64,000 nucleotides of DNA from Rhodobacter capsulatus (lineage in GTDB: Bacteria; Pseudomonadota; Alphaproteobacteria; Rhodobacterales; Rhodobacteraceae): assembly GCF_003254295.1 (NCBI RefSeq), contig NZ_QKZO01000005.1, positions 186,001 through 250,000 of the forward strand. Reading direction: 5' to 3'. Positions 55,437-64,000 of this stretch are shown here, one piece after another (position 1 is the first letter of the stretch; every line of letters begins with the position of its first letter). Below the pieces are notes generated by a model that saw only the letters and a program-made list of their open reading frames with translations, searched no databases and had not been told where the DNA came from. A program made the position numbers and the translations under genes.

Positions 55437-57487
55437 CATCTCGCCTGCGGGCGGCGGGGGTCTTTGCCGCCGCCCTTCTTCTGCTACTCGGGGCGGGCCT
55501 GCGCGACGGGCTGGATCGCTGGATTGCCACCGCGCCGCTGCCGCCCTTGGCGGTCGATGTCGGCACCGAGGTTCTCGCCCGTGACGGCTCGATCCTGCGC
55601 GCCTTTCCGGTCGCCGACGGCCGCTGGCGGCTGGCGCCCGGCCCGGTCGATCCGGCCTATCTGACCGCGCTGGTCGCCTATGAGGACGGCCGGTTTTACC
55701 GCCATCCCGGCGTCGATCCGCTTGCCGTGTTGCGGGCCGGGGCGCAGATGATCGGGAACGGGCAGGTGGTCTCGGGCGCCTCGACGCTGACGATGCAGGT
55801 GGCGCGGCTCTTGGAGGAAGGCACGACCGGCCGACTGGATGGCAAGCTGCGGCAGGCGCGACTGGCGCTGGCGCTGGAGCGGCATCTGACCAAGGCCCAG
55901 ATCCTTGATCTCTATCTGCGACTGGCGCCCTTTGGCGGCAATGTCGAAGGCGTCCGGGCGGCGTCGCTGGCCTGGTTCGGCAAGGAACCGCGGCGGCTTT
56001 CCCCGGCCGAGGCGGCGCTGCTGATCGCCCTGCCGCAATCGCCCGAAACCCGCCGCCCGGACCGGTTTCCGAAAGCCGCCAAGGCGGCGCGGGACCGGGT
56101 GCTGGATCGTCTCGCGGCCGAAGCCGTTCTGACGCCCGATGCGGCGCAGGCGGCCAAGGCCGAACCGATCCCGACCCGGCGGCGCGATTTTCCCGCGCTC
56201 GCCCCGCATCTGACCGAACGGCTTGCCGCCGCCGTTCCGCGGGGCACCCGGATCGAGACGACGATCACGCCCGGGCTGCAACGCGCGGCCGAGGCGCTGG
56301 CGGGCCGGGCGGTGGCCGGGCAGGCCGGGCAGGTCTCGGTCGCGCTTCTGGTGGCCGATCATCGCACCGGAGAGATCCGCGCTTCGGTCGGCGGCGCGGC
56401 CTGGACCGATGCGAAACGGGCGGGCTTCGTCGATCTGACGCAGGCGTCGCGCTCGCCCGGATCGACGCTGAAACCCTTCGTCTATGCGCTGGCCTTCGAC
56501 GACGGTCTGGCCCATCCCGAAACCCTGATCGAGGATCGGCCGGTGGCTTTCGGCCCCTGGCGGCCGCAGAATTTCGACCGCAGCTTTCGCGGCACCGTGC
56601 CGGTGCGGCAGGCCCTGTCGCTGTCGCTCAACATTCCCGTCGTCAGCCTGACCGAGGCCCTGGGGCCGGAGCGGCTGCTTTCCGCGCTGCGCAAGGCCGG
56701 GGCCAGGGTGCTGCTGCCGAATGACGCCCCGCCCGGTCTGGCGGTCAGTCTGGGCGGGGTGGGGATCAGCTTGCAGGATCTGGTGCAGAGCTATGCGGCG
56801 TTGGCGCGGCTGGGCCGCCCCTTGCGGCTTTCGGCCGAGGCGGGCAAGGCCGGTCCGCGCGATGGCCAGCTTTTCGGGGCCGTCGCGGCCTGGCAGGTGG
56901 TGGACATCCTGTCGCGCATCCCGCCGCCGCCCGGCGCGGCGCCGAACCGGATCGCCTTCAAGACCGGCACCTCTTACGGGCATCGCGACGCGCTGGCGCT
57001 GGGGTTTGACGGTGCCCATGTCGCGGGCGTCTGGATGGGCCGCGCCGATGGCACACCCGTTCCCGGGGCCTTTGGCGGCGAGCTGGCGGCGCCGGTGCTG
57101 TTCGAGCTGTTCGACCGCATCGGCGCGACCCGCGCCCCCCTGCCGCCGCCGCCGCCTGCGACGCTGATCCTGCCCAATGCACGGCTGCCGCAACCGCTGC
57201 AGCGCTTCCGCCCGCGCGATGCCGCGTTTTCGGCGCAGGTCGCGGGCGCCCCGGAAGTGACCTTCCCGCCCGAGGGCGCCGAGATCGAGATGGCGGGGCA
57301 GGGGTTGACGGTCAAGCTGCGCGGCGGCGCGCCGCCCTTCACCTGGCTGGCGAATGGCGCGCCGCTGCTGGTGGGCAGCCGCACGCGCGAGACGGTGCTG
57401 GACCTGACCGGCCCGGGCTTCGTGTCGCTGACGGTGCTTGATGCGCAGGGGCGCAGCGACCATCGCCAGATCGTGCTGAAACCGTGA
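55433..57487 (+). CDS. pbpC: Penicillin-binding protein 1C
   Basis: Bifunctional class A PBP for peptidoglycan repair near A2M. The 684-residue protein has a membrane anchor (about 8-24), a GT51 transglycosylase with Glu84 (YEDGRFYRHPGVDP), the transpeptidase SXXK (Ser344/Lys347, SPGSTLKPFVY), SLSLN-type motif SLSLNIP and KTGTS (Lys510), and a BiPBP_C-type C-terminal domain. It overlaps the A2M gene by ATGA. PBP1C plus A2M pairs are known as a cell-envelope defence and repair unit. Palindrome A copy 3 follows the stop. Confidence 0.95.
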   Translation: MTSRLRAAGVFAAALLLLLGAGLRDGLDRWIATAPLPPLAVDVGTEVLARDGSILRAFPVADGRWRLAPGPVDPAYLTALVAYEDGRFYRHPGVDPLAVLRAGAQMIGNGQVVSGASTLTMQVARLLEEGTTGRLDGKLRQARLALALERHLTKAQILDLYLRLAPFGGNVEGVRAASLAWFGKEPRRLSPAEAALLIALPQSPETRRPDRFPKAAKAARDRVLDRLAAEAVLTPDAAQAAKAEPIPTRRRDFPALAPHLTERLAAAVPRGTRIETTITPGLQRAAEALAGRAVAGQAGQVSVALLVADHRTGEIRASVGGAAWTDAKRAGFVDLTQASRSPGSTLKPFVYALAFDDGLAHPETLIEDRPVAFGPWRPQNFDRSFRGTVPVRQALSLSLNIPVVSLTEALGPERLLSALRKAGARVLLPNDAPPGLAVSLGGVGISLQDLVQSYAALARLGRPLRLSAEAGKAGPRDGQLFGAVAAWQVVDILSRIPPPPGAAPNRIAFKTGTSYGHRDALALGFDGAHVAGVWMGRADGTPVPGAFGGELAAPVLFELFDRIGATRAPLPPPPPATLILPNARLPQPLQRFRPRDAAFSAQVAGAPEVTFPPEGAEIEMAGQGLTVKLRGGAPPFTWLANGAPLLVGSRTRETVLDLTGPGFVSLTVLDAQGRSDHRQIVLKP

Positions 57488-57547
57488 CAAGGGCGTATTT
57501 TTGCCAAGAAAAAACAGCTGCTTTTTCTTGGTCCAAATACGCCCTTG
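57488..57547. repeat. Palindromic repeat family A, copy 3
   Basis: Begins at the base after the pbpC stop. Outer arms CAAGGGCGTATTT and AAATACGCCCTTG (13 bp) and inner arms CCAAGAAAAA and TTTTTCTTGG (10 bp) are separated by a 3/3 internal loop; hairpin loop 8 bases. It lies between pbpC and the convergent thiolase gene and could terminate both. Confidence 0.9.
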
Positions 57548-57556
57548 CGACAGATG

Positions 57557-58732
57557 TCAGAGGCGCTCGATCGCCAGCGCAATCCCCTGACCGCCGCCGA
57601 TGCACATGGTGATCAGGCCAAGACGGCCGCCGGTCCTGTGCAGGTGATAAAGCGTCTTCACCGTCAGGATCGCCCCCGTCGCACCGACCGGATGGCCCAT
57701 CGCGATCGCGCCGCCGTTCGGGTTGACCCGCGCCGGGTCGAGGTCAAGCGCACGTGAAACAGCAAGCGCCTGCGCCGCAAAGGCCTCGTTGCTTTCGATC
57801 ACGTCGAAATCGCCGACCTTGAGCCCGGTCCTTTCGCACAGCGCCCGCACCGCCGGGATCGGACCAAGGCCCATGACCTCGGGGCGCACGCCCGCCACCG
57901 CAAAACCGCGGATGCGGGCCAAGGGTTTCAGCCCGGTCGCCATCGCCGCGTCTTCGCGGGCGATCACCAGCGCCGCGGCGCCGTCATTGATGCCCGAGGC
58001 ATTGCCCGCCGTCACCGAGCCGCCCTTCAGGAAGGCGGGCTTCAGCGCGGCGAGTTTCTCCAGCGTCGTCGCTTTGGGGTGTTCGTCGGTGTCGAAGATC
58101 ACCGTGCCCTTGCGCGTGGCGATCTCGACGGGCACGATTTCCTCCTTGAACGCCCCCGCCGCAATCGCCGCCGCGGCGCGGATCTGGCTTTGCAGCGCGA
58201 AGGCGTCCTGATCCGCGCGCGTGACGCCGCATTCGATGGCGACGTTTTCCGCCGTCACCCCCATGTGACCGGTGCCGAAGGGGCAGGAAAGCGCCCCCAG
58301 CATCATGTCGATCACGCTGGCATCGCCCATCTTCTGGCCAAAGCGCGCGGCGGGCAGGATGTAGGGGGCGCGGCTCATCACGTCGACGCCGCCCGCCAGC
58401 GCGAAATCGCCCTCGCCCAGCATCAGCGCCTGCGCCGCCGAGATGATCGCCTGCACCCCCGAGCCGCAAAGCCGGTTCACGTTCATCGCGGGCGTTTCGA
58501 CCGGCACGCCCGCCTGCACCGCGGCGACGCGGCTGACATACATGTCGCGCGGTTCGGTGTTCAGGATATGGCCCATCACCACCTGATTGATCTGTTCGGG
58601 CGCGACGCCCGCGCGTTCCAGCGCCGCCCGCGTGGCGATCGTGGCCAGATCGACGGGCGCAAGGCCCGCAAGGCTGCCGCCAAAGCCGCCGATGGCGGTC
58701 CTTGCGCCCGAAAGAATGACAATGCCGGTCAT
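57557..58732 (-). CDS. Acetyl-CoA acetyltransferase (thiolase)
   Basis: Degradative or biosynthetic thiolase, 391 residues. The acyl-accepting Cys89 is in NRLCGSGVQAI, the active-site His in GGAIAMGHPVGATG and the second Cys in MCIGGGQGIA. This set and the length fit the acetoacetyl-CoA thiolase (PhaA/AtoB) group. No phaB or fatty acid oxidation gene is adjacent, so the pathway is open. A TGACG-GAA-CGTCA dyad lies about 70 bases upstream of the start. Confidence 0.92.
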   Translation of the reverse strand: MTGIVILSGARTAIGGFGGSLAGLAPVDLATIATRAALERAGVAPEQINQVVMGHILNTEPRDMYVSRVAAVQAGVPVETPAMNVNRLCGSGVQAIISAAQALMLGEGDFALAGGVDVMSRAPYILPAARFGQKMGDASVIDMMLGALSCPFGTGHMGVTAENVAIECGVTRADQDAFALQSQIRAAAAIAAGAFKEEIVPVEIATRKGTVIFDTDEHPKATTLEKLAALKPAFLKGGSVTAGNASGINDGAAALVIAREDAAMATGLKPLARIRGFAVAGVRPEVMGLGPIPAVRALCERTGLKVGDFDVIESNEAFAAQALAVSRALDLDPARVNPNGGAIAMGHPVGATGAILTVKTLYHLHRTGGRLGLITMCIGGGQGIALAIERL

Positions 58733-58804
58733 GAGCTCCCCTCCGCTGCAATGCGGAAAGGTTACCTCCGGCACCGGGGCGGGGAACAGGGCTTTGGCCT
58801 TGCG

Positions 58805-58817
58805 TGACGGAACGTCA
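58805..58817. promoter_or_regulatory. Palindrome upstream of thiolase: TGACG-GAA-CGTCA
   Basis: Perfect 5-bp dyad with 3-base spacer, 73 bases before the thiolase start. The rest of the 256-base gap (58733-58988) holds no gene or clear promoter that I can recognise. An operator role is possible but unproven. Confidence 0.3.
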
Positions 58818-58988
58818 TTCCCTCAGAAGCCGAAGGCCCAGACCAGCCGCAGTTCCGTGCGCCCCCCCTCTCCGTCGGGATGGGTGACGATCCAATGGGT
58901 TCGCAGGCGTGGTGTCGATCGTCTCCGCATCGGGGCCCCCGGGGTGCTGTTTCGGGAATCATGCGCCGATTTGGTTAATGCGACGTTC

Positions 58989-59720
58989 TCAGCCCAGCGG
59001 CACCCGGCCCCGGTCGGTCAGCAGCCAGGCCTGCCGCCCCTCGATCACCGCCGCGGACAGGGGGCCGCCATACCCGGCGGAGCTGTCCAGATTGAGCCGG
59101 TTGCCGTAATGGCTGGGGACATCAAGCGCCGTATGCCCATGCACGATCAGCGCGCCGTGATCGCGGGGGTCTTCCAGAAACGGGGCGCGGATCCAGAGCA
59201 GGTCATCCTCGGTCTGCGCGGCAAGCGGCACGCCGGGGCGTATGCCCGCATGCACGAAGATCGCCGCGTCGCGGCGAAAGGAGAGCGGCAGCCCGGCCAG
59301 CCAGCCGCGATGCGCGGGCGGCACGGCGGCCAGTGCCTCGGCATGGACCTGGGCCGTGGGCCGGTTCGCCGGTTCGCGGATGCCATAGGAGGCCAGCGTC
59401 TCGGGCCCGCCCAGCCGCGGATGCATCCAGGTGTATTCGGCGCGCAGCCGCGGATCGCGGCCGAAGGGATCATCGAGGAAAATCGAGAACATCCGGTCGT
59501 GATTGCCCTTGAGCACGATCAGGTTGTCGCCCGCCGCCTGCCGGTCGAACAGATGGGTGATCACCCCCGCCGAATTCGGGCCGCGGTCGACGAGATCGCC
59601 CAGAACCACCACGGGGCTGTCGGGGGCGCCCTCGCGGGTGCGGTCGGTTTCGATCCGGTCGAAGGCGCGCATCATCAGGTCATATTGGCCGTGGATGTCG
59701 CCGATGGCATAGCTTTGCAT
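58989..59720 (-). CDS. PPP-type metallophosphoesterase
   Basis: A 243-residue calcineurin-like phosphoesterase with all metal motifs: GDIHGQYD, GDLVDRGPNS, GNHDRM, FVHAG and HGHTALD. This set resembles bacterial serine/threonine protein phosphatases (PrpA/PrpB) and also symmetric ApaH-like enzymes; the substrate cannot be decided. It follows serA on the same strand with a terminator hairpin between them, so it may have its own promoter. Confidence 0.85.
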   Translation of the reverse strand: MQSYAIGDIHGQYDLMMRAFDRIETDRTREGAPDSPVVVLGDLVDRGPNSAGVITHLFDRQAAGDNLIVLKGNHDRMFSIFLDDPFGRDPRLRAEYTWMHPRLGGPETLASYGIREPANRPTAQVHAEALAAVPPAHRGWLAGLPLSFRRDAAIFVHAGIRPGVPLAAQTEDDLLWIRAPFLEDPRDHGALIVHGHTALDVPSHYGNRLNLDSSAGYGGPLSAAVIEGRQAWLLTDRGRVPLG

Positions 59721-59733
59721 GGTCTCTCCAACG

Positions 59734-59762
59734 AAAAGGCCCCCCGCGGTCGCGGAGGGCCT
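59734..59762 (-). terminator. Terminator after serA
   Basis: On the minus strand AGGCCCTCCGCG pairs with CGCGGGGGGCC over 11 bp (one G-U), followed by TTTTCG. It lies just after the serA stop. Confidence 0.75.
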
Positions 59763-59783
59763 GGTAACGCCGTGAACCTAGGA

Positions 59784-61379
59784 TCAGGCGATGTTGAATT
59801 CCAGCGGTTTCACCTGCTGGAAGAGGCCTGTGGCTTCCAGTTCGGACACAACCTTGGCATCCAGCGCCTCGTCGAGATAGGCGATGGCGATGGCCTCGCC
59901 GCCCGCGGCCGCGCGGCCCAGGGTGAAGTTCGCCAGGTTGACATTGTGTTCGCCCAGAAGCGTGCCAAGCTTGCCGATGATGCCGGGCAGGTCCTTGTTG
60001 GTCGTGTAGAGCATGTGGCGGCCGACTTCGGCATCGACATTGATGCCCTTGATCTGGATGAAGCGCGGCTTGCCATCCGAGAAGCAGGTGCCGGCGATCG
60101 AGCGCTCGCGCTTGTCGGTGACGACGGTGATCTTGATGTAACCGTCGAACACGCCCGACTTGTCCTGGGTCGTGGTCGACAGCTGGATCCCGCGTTCCTT
60201 GGCGATCACCGGGGCCGAGACCATGTTCACGTCCGGGTTCGAGCGGCTCATGATGCCCGCGATCACGGCGCATTCCAGCGCGCGCAGGTTCATCGTCGAG
60301 GCGGTGCCGTCATAGGTGACGTTGATCGCGGTGATCGGCTCGTCGGTCATCTGGCCGATGAAGGCGCCCAGATATTCGGCCAGCTTCACCCAGGGGCCCA
60401 TGACGCGGGCTTCGTCGGCGGTCATCGAGGGCATGTTCAGCGCGTTTTCAACCGCGCCATCCAGCAGATAATTCGCCATCTGCTCGGCCACCTGCAGCGC
60501 GACGTTTTCCTGCGCTTCCGAGGTCGAGGCGCCAAGATGCGGCGTGCAGACGACGTTCGGCAGGTTGAAGAGCGGGTTCGCTTCCGCCGGTTCGACCGAG
60601 AACACGTCGAAGGCGGCGCCCGCGACATGGCCCGATTTCAGCATGTCGGCCAGCGCTTCTTCATCGACCAGACCGCCACGGGCGCAGTTGATGATCCGCA
60701 CGCCGGGCTTGGTTTTCGCCAGGTTTTCGCGCGACAGGATGTTGCGCGTCGAGTCGGTCAGCGGCACGTGCAGCGTGATGAAATCGGCGCGGCGGAGCAG
60801 CTCTTCCAGCTCGACCTTGTCGACGCCCATCTTCTCGGCCTTTTCTTCCGACAGGAAGGGATCATAGGCGATGACCTTCATCTTCAGGCCCTTGGCGCGG
60901 TCGCAGACGATCCCGCCGATATTGCCCGCGCCGATCACGCCCAGCGTCTTCGCCGTCAGCTCGACGCCCATGAATTTCGACTTTTCCCATTTGCCCGCAT
61001 GGGTCGAGGCCGAGGCCTCGGGGATCTGCCGCGCCACGGCGAACATCATCGCGATCGCATGTTCGGCGGTGGTGATCATGTTGCCGAACGGCGTGTTCAT
61101 CACGATCACGCCTTTTTTCGACGCCGCTTCCTTGTCGACGTTGTCGACGCCGATCCCGGCGCGGCCGATCACCTTCAGGCGGGTGGCCTTTTCCAGCAGG
61201 GCGGCAGTGGCCTTGGTGGCCGAGCGGATGGCAAGGCCATCATAATTGCCGATGATCTCGGCCAGTTTTTCCTTGTCCTTGCCGAGCTTGGGCTGGAAAT
61301 CCACCTCGATGCCGCGATCGCGGAAGATCTGCACGGCGGCGTCGGAGAGTTCGTCAGAGATCAGAACCTTGGGGGCCAT
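59784..61379 (-). CDS. serA: D-3-phosphoglycerate dehydrogenase
   Basis: First step of the phosphorylated serine pathway. The 531-residue protein is the long type: substrate and NAD domains (LGVIGAGNIGGIV, NCARGGLVDEEAL, HLGASTSEAQEN), an intervening ASB domain and a C-terminal ACT domain (LPGIIGKLGTLLGEHNVNLA, shown in full 20 residues) that senses serine. Start at 61379 with AGGAG upstream; the frame further upstream is not coding. serC is the upstream partner; a 9-bp hairpin (61416-61438) lies between them. Confidence 0.95.
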   Translation of the reverse strand: MAPKVLISDELSDAAVQIFRDRGIEVDFQPKLGKDKEKLAEIIGNYDGLAIRSATKATAALLEKATRLKVIGRAGIGVDNVDKEAASKKGVIVMNTPFGNMITTAEHAIAMMFAVARQIPEASASTHAGKWEKSKFMGVELTAKTLGVIGAGNIGGIVCDRAKGLKMKVIAYDPFLSEEKAEKMGVDKVELEELLRRADFITLHVPLTDSTRNILSRENLAKTKPGVRIINCARGGLVDEEALADMLKSGHVAGAAFDVFSVEPAEANPLFNLPNVVCTPHLGASTSEAQENVALQVAEQMANYLLDGAVENALNMPSMTADEARVMGPWVKLAEYLGAFIGQMTDEPITAINVTYDGTASTMNLRALECAVIAGIMSRSNPDVNMVSAPVIAKERGIQLSTTTQDKSGVFDGYIKITVVTDKRERSIAGTCFSDGKPRFIQIKGINVDAEVGRHMLYTTNKDLPGIIGKLGTLLGEHNVNLANFTLGRAAAGGEAIAIAYLDEALDAKVVSELEATGLFQQVKPLEFNIA

Positions 61380-61415
61380 TTCATGGGCTCCTGAAATTTC
61401 GGAAATGTGGGAAAG

Positions 61416-61438
61416 GATGGGCGCCGATTGCGCCCATC
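61416..61438 (-). other. Intercistronic hairpin between serC and serA
   Basis: Minus strand GATGGGCGC-AATCG-GCGCCCATC, a perfect 9-bp stem. Only CTTTCC follows, so it is a poor terminator. It may adjust the serC/serA ratio or protect the mRNA. Confidence 0.55.
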
Positions 61439-61450
61439 GCGTTTCTGAAA

Positions 61451-62596
61451 TCAGGCTTGCGCCGCGATTTCCGCCTCGAAAGCGTAAGCAAGCCAGGGCA
61501 TCAGGGCCTCGACATCGGCTTTTTCGATCGTCGAGCCGCACCAGATCCGCAGACCGGCCGGGGCATCGCGATAGGCGCCGATATCCAGCGCAACGCCTTC
61601 TTTTTCAAGGCGTTTGGCAACGGCCTTGGCAAAGGCGGCGCCGTCCTTGATGCGGGCGTCGTTGAACTTCAGGCAGACCGAGGTGGTCGAGGCCGTCGCC
61701 GGATCGTTCGCCAGATTCTCGATCCACGGATTGGCGGCGCAGAAGTCCCAGACCACTTTCGCATTGGCAGCGGCACGGTCGACAAGGCCTTTCAGCCCGC
61801 CGATGGTTTTCGCCCATTTCATCGCCACCAGGTAATCTTCGACGCAAAGCATCGAGGGGGTGTTGATGGTTTCGCCGACAAAGATGCCCTCGATCAGCTT
61901 GCCCTTGGAGGTCAGGCGGAAGATCTTCGGCAGCGGCCAGGCCGGGGTGTAGCTTTCCAGCCGTTCCACCGCCCGGGGCGACAGGATCAGCACGCCATGA
62001 CCGCCTTCGCCGCCCAGCACCTTCTGCCAGGAGAAGGTGGTGACATCGAGCTTGTCCCAGGGCAGGTCCATCGCGAAGGCCGCCGAGGTGGCGTCGCAGA
62101 TGGTCAGGCCTTCGCGGTCGGCCGGGATCTTGTCGCCGTTCGGCACGCGCACACCAGAGGTGGTGCCGTTCCAGGTGAAGACGACATCGGTGTTGAAATC
62201 GACCGTGGCGAAATCGACGATGTCGCCGTAACCGGCTTCCTTCACCTCGGCGTCAAGTTTCAGCTGCTTGACGACATCGGTGACCCAGCCGGAACCGAAG
62301 CTTTCCCAGGCGCACATCGTCACCTTTCGGGAGCCCAAAAGCGACCAGAGCGCCATCTCGACGGCGCCGGTGTCCGAGGCGGGAACGATGCCGATGCGGT
62401 AATCCGCCGGAACGCCCAGAATTTCGCGGGTCAGGTCGATGGCTTCTTTCAGCTTGTTCTTGCCGATGGCGGCACGGTGCGACCGGCCAAGCGGTGCATC
62501 CGAAAGCATGTCGAGGGAGAAACCGGGGATCTTCGCGCAGGGGCCCGAAGAGAAACGTGCATTCGCCGGACGGTTGGCCGGGGCAGTATTCGTCAT
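61451..62596 (-). CDS. serC: Phosphoserine aminotransferase
   Basis: PLP enzyme that makes phosphoserine from phosphohydroxypyruvate and glutamate. The 381-residue protein has [13 protein letters not shown], the [10 protein letters not shown] region, and the PLP Lys in [16 protein letters not shown]. It is of the alphaproteobacterial serC type (with [11 protein letters not shown]). It starts after a serC-type structured leader and is followed by serA. serB is divergent, so the whole pathway is local. Confidence 0.95.
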   Translation of the reverse strand: MTNTAPANRPANARFSSGPCAKIPGFSLDMLSDAPLGRSHRAAIGKNKLKEAIDLTREILGVPADYRIGIVPASDTGAVEMALWSLLGSRKVTMCAWESFGSGWVTDVVKQLKLDAEVKEAGYGDIVDFATVDFNTDVVFTWNGTTSGVRVPNGDKIPADREGLTICDATSAAFAMDLPWDKLDVTTFSWQKVLGGEGGHGVLILSPRAVERLESYTPAWPLPKIFRLTSKGKLIEGIFVGETINTPSMLCVEDYLVAMKWAKTIGGLKGLVDRAAANAKVVWDFCAANPWIENLANDPATASTTSVCLKFNDARIKDGAAFAKAVAKRLEKEGVALDIGAYRDAPAGLRIWCGSTIEKADVEALMPWLAYAFEAEIAAQA

Positions 62597-62655
62597 GTCG
62601 CTATCCTTCCAGATAAACGCCCTTCGTTGGGGAAGGGTGTCCCACCGTCGCTGCT
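62597..62655 (-). promoter_or_regulatory. serC-type leader RNA motif
   Basis: Between serB and serC, the minus strand has CGGTGGGACACCCTTCCCC, AACG, AAGGGCGTTTATC and GGAAGGATAGCGACATG (the last including the start). The hairpin CCCTTC/GAAGGG (62637-62620) stands before the GGAAGGA ribosome site. This agrees, as I recall, with the alphaproteobacterial serC motif found upstream of serC-serA. No ligand is known for that motif. Confidence 0.7.
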
Positions 62656-62752
62656 ACAGGCTTTGCCCCTCTGGCACAAGATGGAAAATCACGCTAAAGC
62701 GCCGCATCGGATTTCAAAAGCGACATCCCTCCAGCCCCGGGACCCCTGATCC

Positions 62753-63625
62753 ATGTTCATCGCCACGCTTCTCGCCGACCCGAAAGCCGCCAATCTGGAG
62801 GCGGTCACGGTCACCTCGCTGCGCAACGCCTGGGGGGGCGGAGAGGTCCGCTGGCTGGCCCCGGGCATTGCCGCCGAATTCCAGATCGACAGGATGCCGG
62901 AGAACCGCTGGCAGGTCTGGGACGATCTGCAAAAGCTCGGTTTCGATCTTGTGGTGCAGCCGGCCGAGGGGCGGAAGAAAAAGATGCTGCTGGCCGACAT
63001 GGACAGCACGATGATCCAGCAGGAATGCATCGACGAGCTGGCCGATGTGGCGGGCGTGGGGGCGCAGGTGAGCGCGATCACGGCGCGGGCGATGAATGGC
63101 GAACTCGACTTTGAAGGGGCGCTGACCGAGCGTCTGGGCCTGCTGACCGGGTTGCCGGAAAGCGTGATCGGGCGGGTGATTTCGGAACGCATCACCTTCA
63201 TGCCGGGCGGTCATGACCTTTTGCGGACGATGAAGGCGAACGGGGCTTACTGCGCGCTGGTGTCGGGCGGATTTACCGCTTTCACCGGCCATGTTGCTGA
63301 AACGCTTGGCTTTGACGAGAACCGGGCGAATGTTCTGGGCATCGAAAACGGAAAGCTGACCGGGGTTCCGGTGCTGCCGATTCTGGGGCGCGAAGCCAAG
63401 GTTCAAGCTTTTCTGGAAATTTCGGAAAGATTGAAACTGGCCCATTCCGAGGTGATGGCGGTGGGCGACGGCGCCAATGATCTGGGCATGTTGCAGCTGG
63501 CCGGGGCGGGGGTGGCGCTGCACGCAAAGCCCTCGGTCGCGGCGCAATGCGAGATCCGCATCAACCACGGCGATCTTTCGGCGCTGCTTTACATTCAGGG
63601 CTATGCGGTGGGCGATTTCGCCTGA
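62753..63625 (+). CDS. serB: Phosphoserine phosphatase
   Basis: Final step of serine synthesis. The 290-residue HAD protein has the nucleophile motif LLADMDSTMIQQE, LVSGGFTAFTGHVAE and the motif-IV GDGANDLGML. An N-terminal region (about 1-75) precedes the catalytic domain, as in E. coli SerB. It is divergent from serC, so serA, serC and serB form a complete pathway here. Its 3' end overlaps the convergent nagA end by 25 bases. Confidence 0.95.
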   Translation: MFIATLLADPKAANLEAVTVTSLRNAWGGGEVRWLAPGIAAEFQIDRMPENRWQVWDDLQKLGFDLVVQPAEGRKKKMLLADMDSTMIQQECIDELADVAGVGAQVSAITARAMNGELDFEGALTERLGLLTGLPESVIGRVISERITFMPGGHDLLRTMKANGAYCALVSGGFTAFTGHVAETLGFDENRANVLGIENGKLTGVPVLPILGREAKVQAFLEISERLKLAHSEVMAVGDGANDLGMLQLAGAGVALHAKPSVAAQCEIRINHGDLSALLYIQGYAVGDFA

Positions 63626-64000
63626 AGCTGACCGCCCTGCCAGACCCGGGTCAGCTGCCAATCCTCGGTGAGATGCACCAGATCGGCGGGCAGGCCGGGG
63701 GCGATGCGTCCCCGGTTAGATCCGATCAGCGCCGCCGGGCGCGCGGTGGCCATGGTCAGCGCCTGTTCGGGTGGCAGCCCCAGAACCTTTACGCAGAATC
63801 GGATCGCCTGTGGCAGGCTCAGATCCGCCCCGGCGAGCGTGTCGTTTTCCGTCCTCAGGCTGCGGTTGGCACGATGGATGCGCTGCCCGGCCAGATCGAA
63901 GCCGGTCAGATCGGTGCCCGCAACCGCCATCGCATCACTGACCAGAAAGAGCCGCGCGCCCGCCAGCCGCAACGCCAGCCGGGCTGAGTCGGTGCAAACA
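63601..64000 (-). CDS. nagA: N-acetylglucosamine-6-phosphate deacetylase, C-terminal part (cut by window edge)
   Basis: Partial: the frame runs off the right edge, so only about the last 133 residues are visible. ARLFLVSDAMA holds the conserved catalytic Asp of NagA. Then LPQAIRFCVKVLGLPPEQAL and the C-terminal RGRIAPGLPADLVHL, typical of the amidohydrolase tail. The first visible codons (VCTDSARLALRLAGARLF) continue upstream. The gene ends convergent to serB with a 25-base overlap. Confidence 0.85.
   Translation of the reverse strand, partial: VCTDSARLALRLAGARLFLVSDAMAVAGTDLTGFDLAGQRIHRANRSLRTENDTLAGADLSLPQAIRFCVKVLGLPPEQALTMATARPAALIGSNRGRIAPGLPADLVHLTEDWQLTRVWQGGQLQAKSPTA

Noticed and set aside
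49854-55439. Open minus-strand frame of about 1860 codons joined to the histidine kinase
   Set aside because: It is antisense to the alpha-2-macroglobulin gene, with low-complexity Arg/Gln/His composition and no domains.
58587-61394. 935-codon plus-strand frame across the phosphoesterase and serA
   Set aside because: Antisense to two recognised proteins.

Overview
The window is a GC-rich, densely coded stretch of an alphaproteobacterial chromosome. Gene content and order point to the Rhodobacteraceae, with Rhodobacter (capsulatus-like) as the best guess: the pst-phoU-phoB block, an hrcA-grpE pair without dnaK, a short flagellar cluster with motA and motE-like genes, the xseB-ispA-dxs isoprenoid operon, mbfA behind an Irr-type box, and serA-serC behind a serC-type leader. 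This assignment is an inference from protein resemblance, not a database match. No prophage, insertion sequence, CRISPR array or rRNA gene was seen.

Layout. 1-3.6 kb: end of a phosphate uptake operon (pstA, pstB, phoU, phoB). 3.6-9.5 kb: ribokinase-like kinase, malic enzyme fused to a phosphotransacetylase-like domain, mutS. 9.5-15 kb: hrcA-grpE (minus strand) facing rph-rdgB-ridA-hemW, then a HemS-like protein. 15-23.2 kb: motility, with a large secreted repeat protein, motA, a motE-like gene, a small coiled-coil membrane protein and fliL on the minus strand, divergent from fliF-fliH-fliN-fliP across a CtrA-like site. 23.2-29.7 kb: msrB-msrA, tRNA-Lys, dapF-mtaB, arfB, and an aminotransferase/kinase/Nudix operon. 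29.8-33.2 kb: Pit phosphate transporter facing the NAD salvage pair pncA-pncB. 33.3-37.2 kb: a 53-residue secreted protein divergent from mbfA, then an AEC transporter/HAD/OCD operon. 37.2-41.3 kb: xseB-ispA-dxs, preceded by a structured leader region, and yhhQ. 41.3-49.9 kb: phytase-like esterase, mepA, MFS transporter, thioesterase, yggT, recQ, a hybrid histidine kinase. 50-57.5 kb: alpha-2-macroglobulin/PBP1C operon. 57.5-64 kb: thiolase, phosphoesterase, the complete serine pathway (serC-serA divergent from serB) and the 3' part of nagA, cut by the window edge.

Genes are packed tightly. Many operon partners share ATGA stop/start overlaps and several convergent pairs overlap at their stop codons (pit/pncB, fliP/msrA, serB/nagA). 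Functional links include two phosphate importers with PhoB control, NAD salvage (pncA feeds pncB), isoprenoid precursor supply (dxs, ispA) and serine synthesis.

The most unusual signals are non-coding. (i) Three TGAAC-N6-GTTCA dyads sit over the promoter of a tiny secreted protein, next to an Irr-like box at the mbfA promoter. (ii) Between yhhQ and xseB, a hairpin hides a near-perfect Shine-Dalgarno in front of an 18-codon rare-codon peptide, followed by alternative hairpins and tandem terminators. (iii) Two families of palindromic intergenic repeats occur, with three and two copies.
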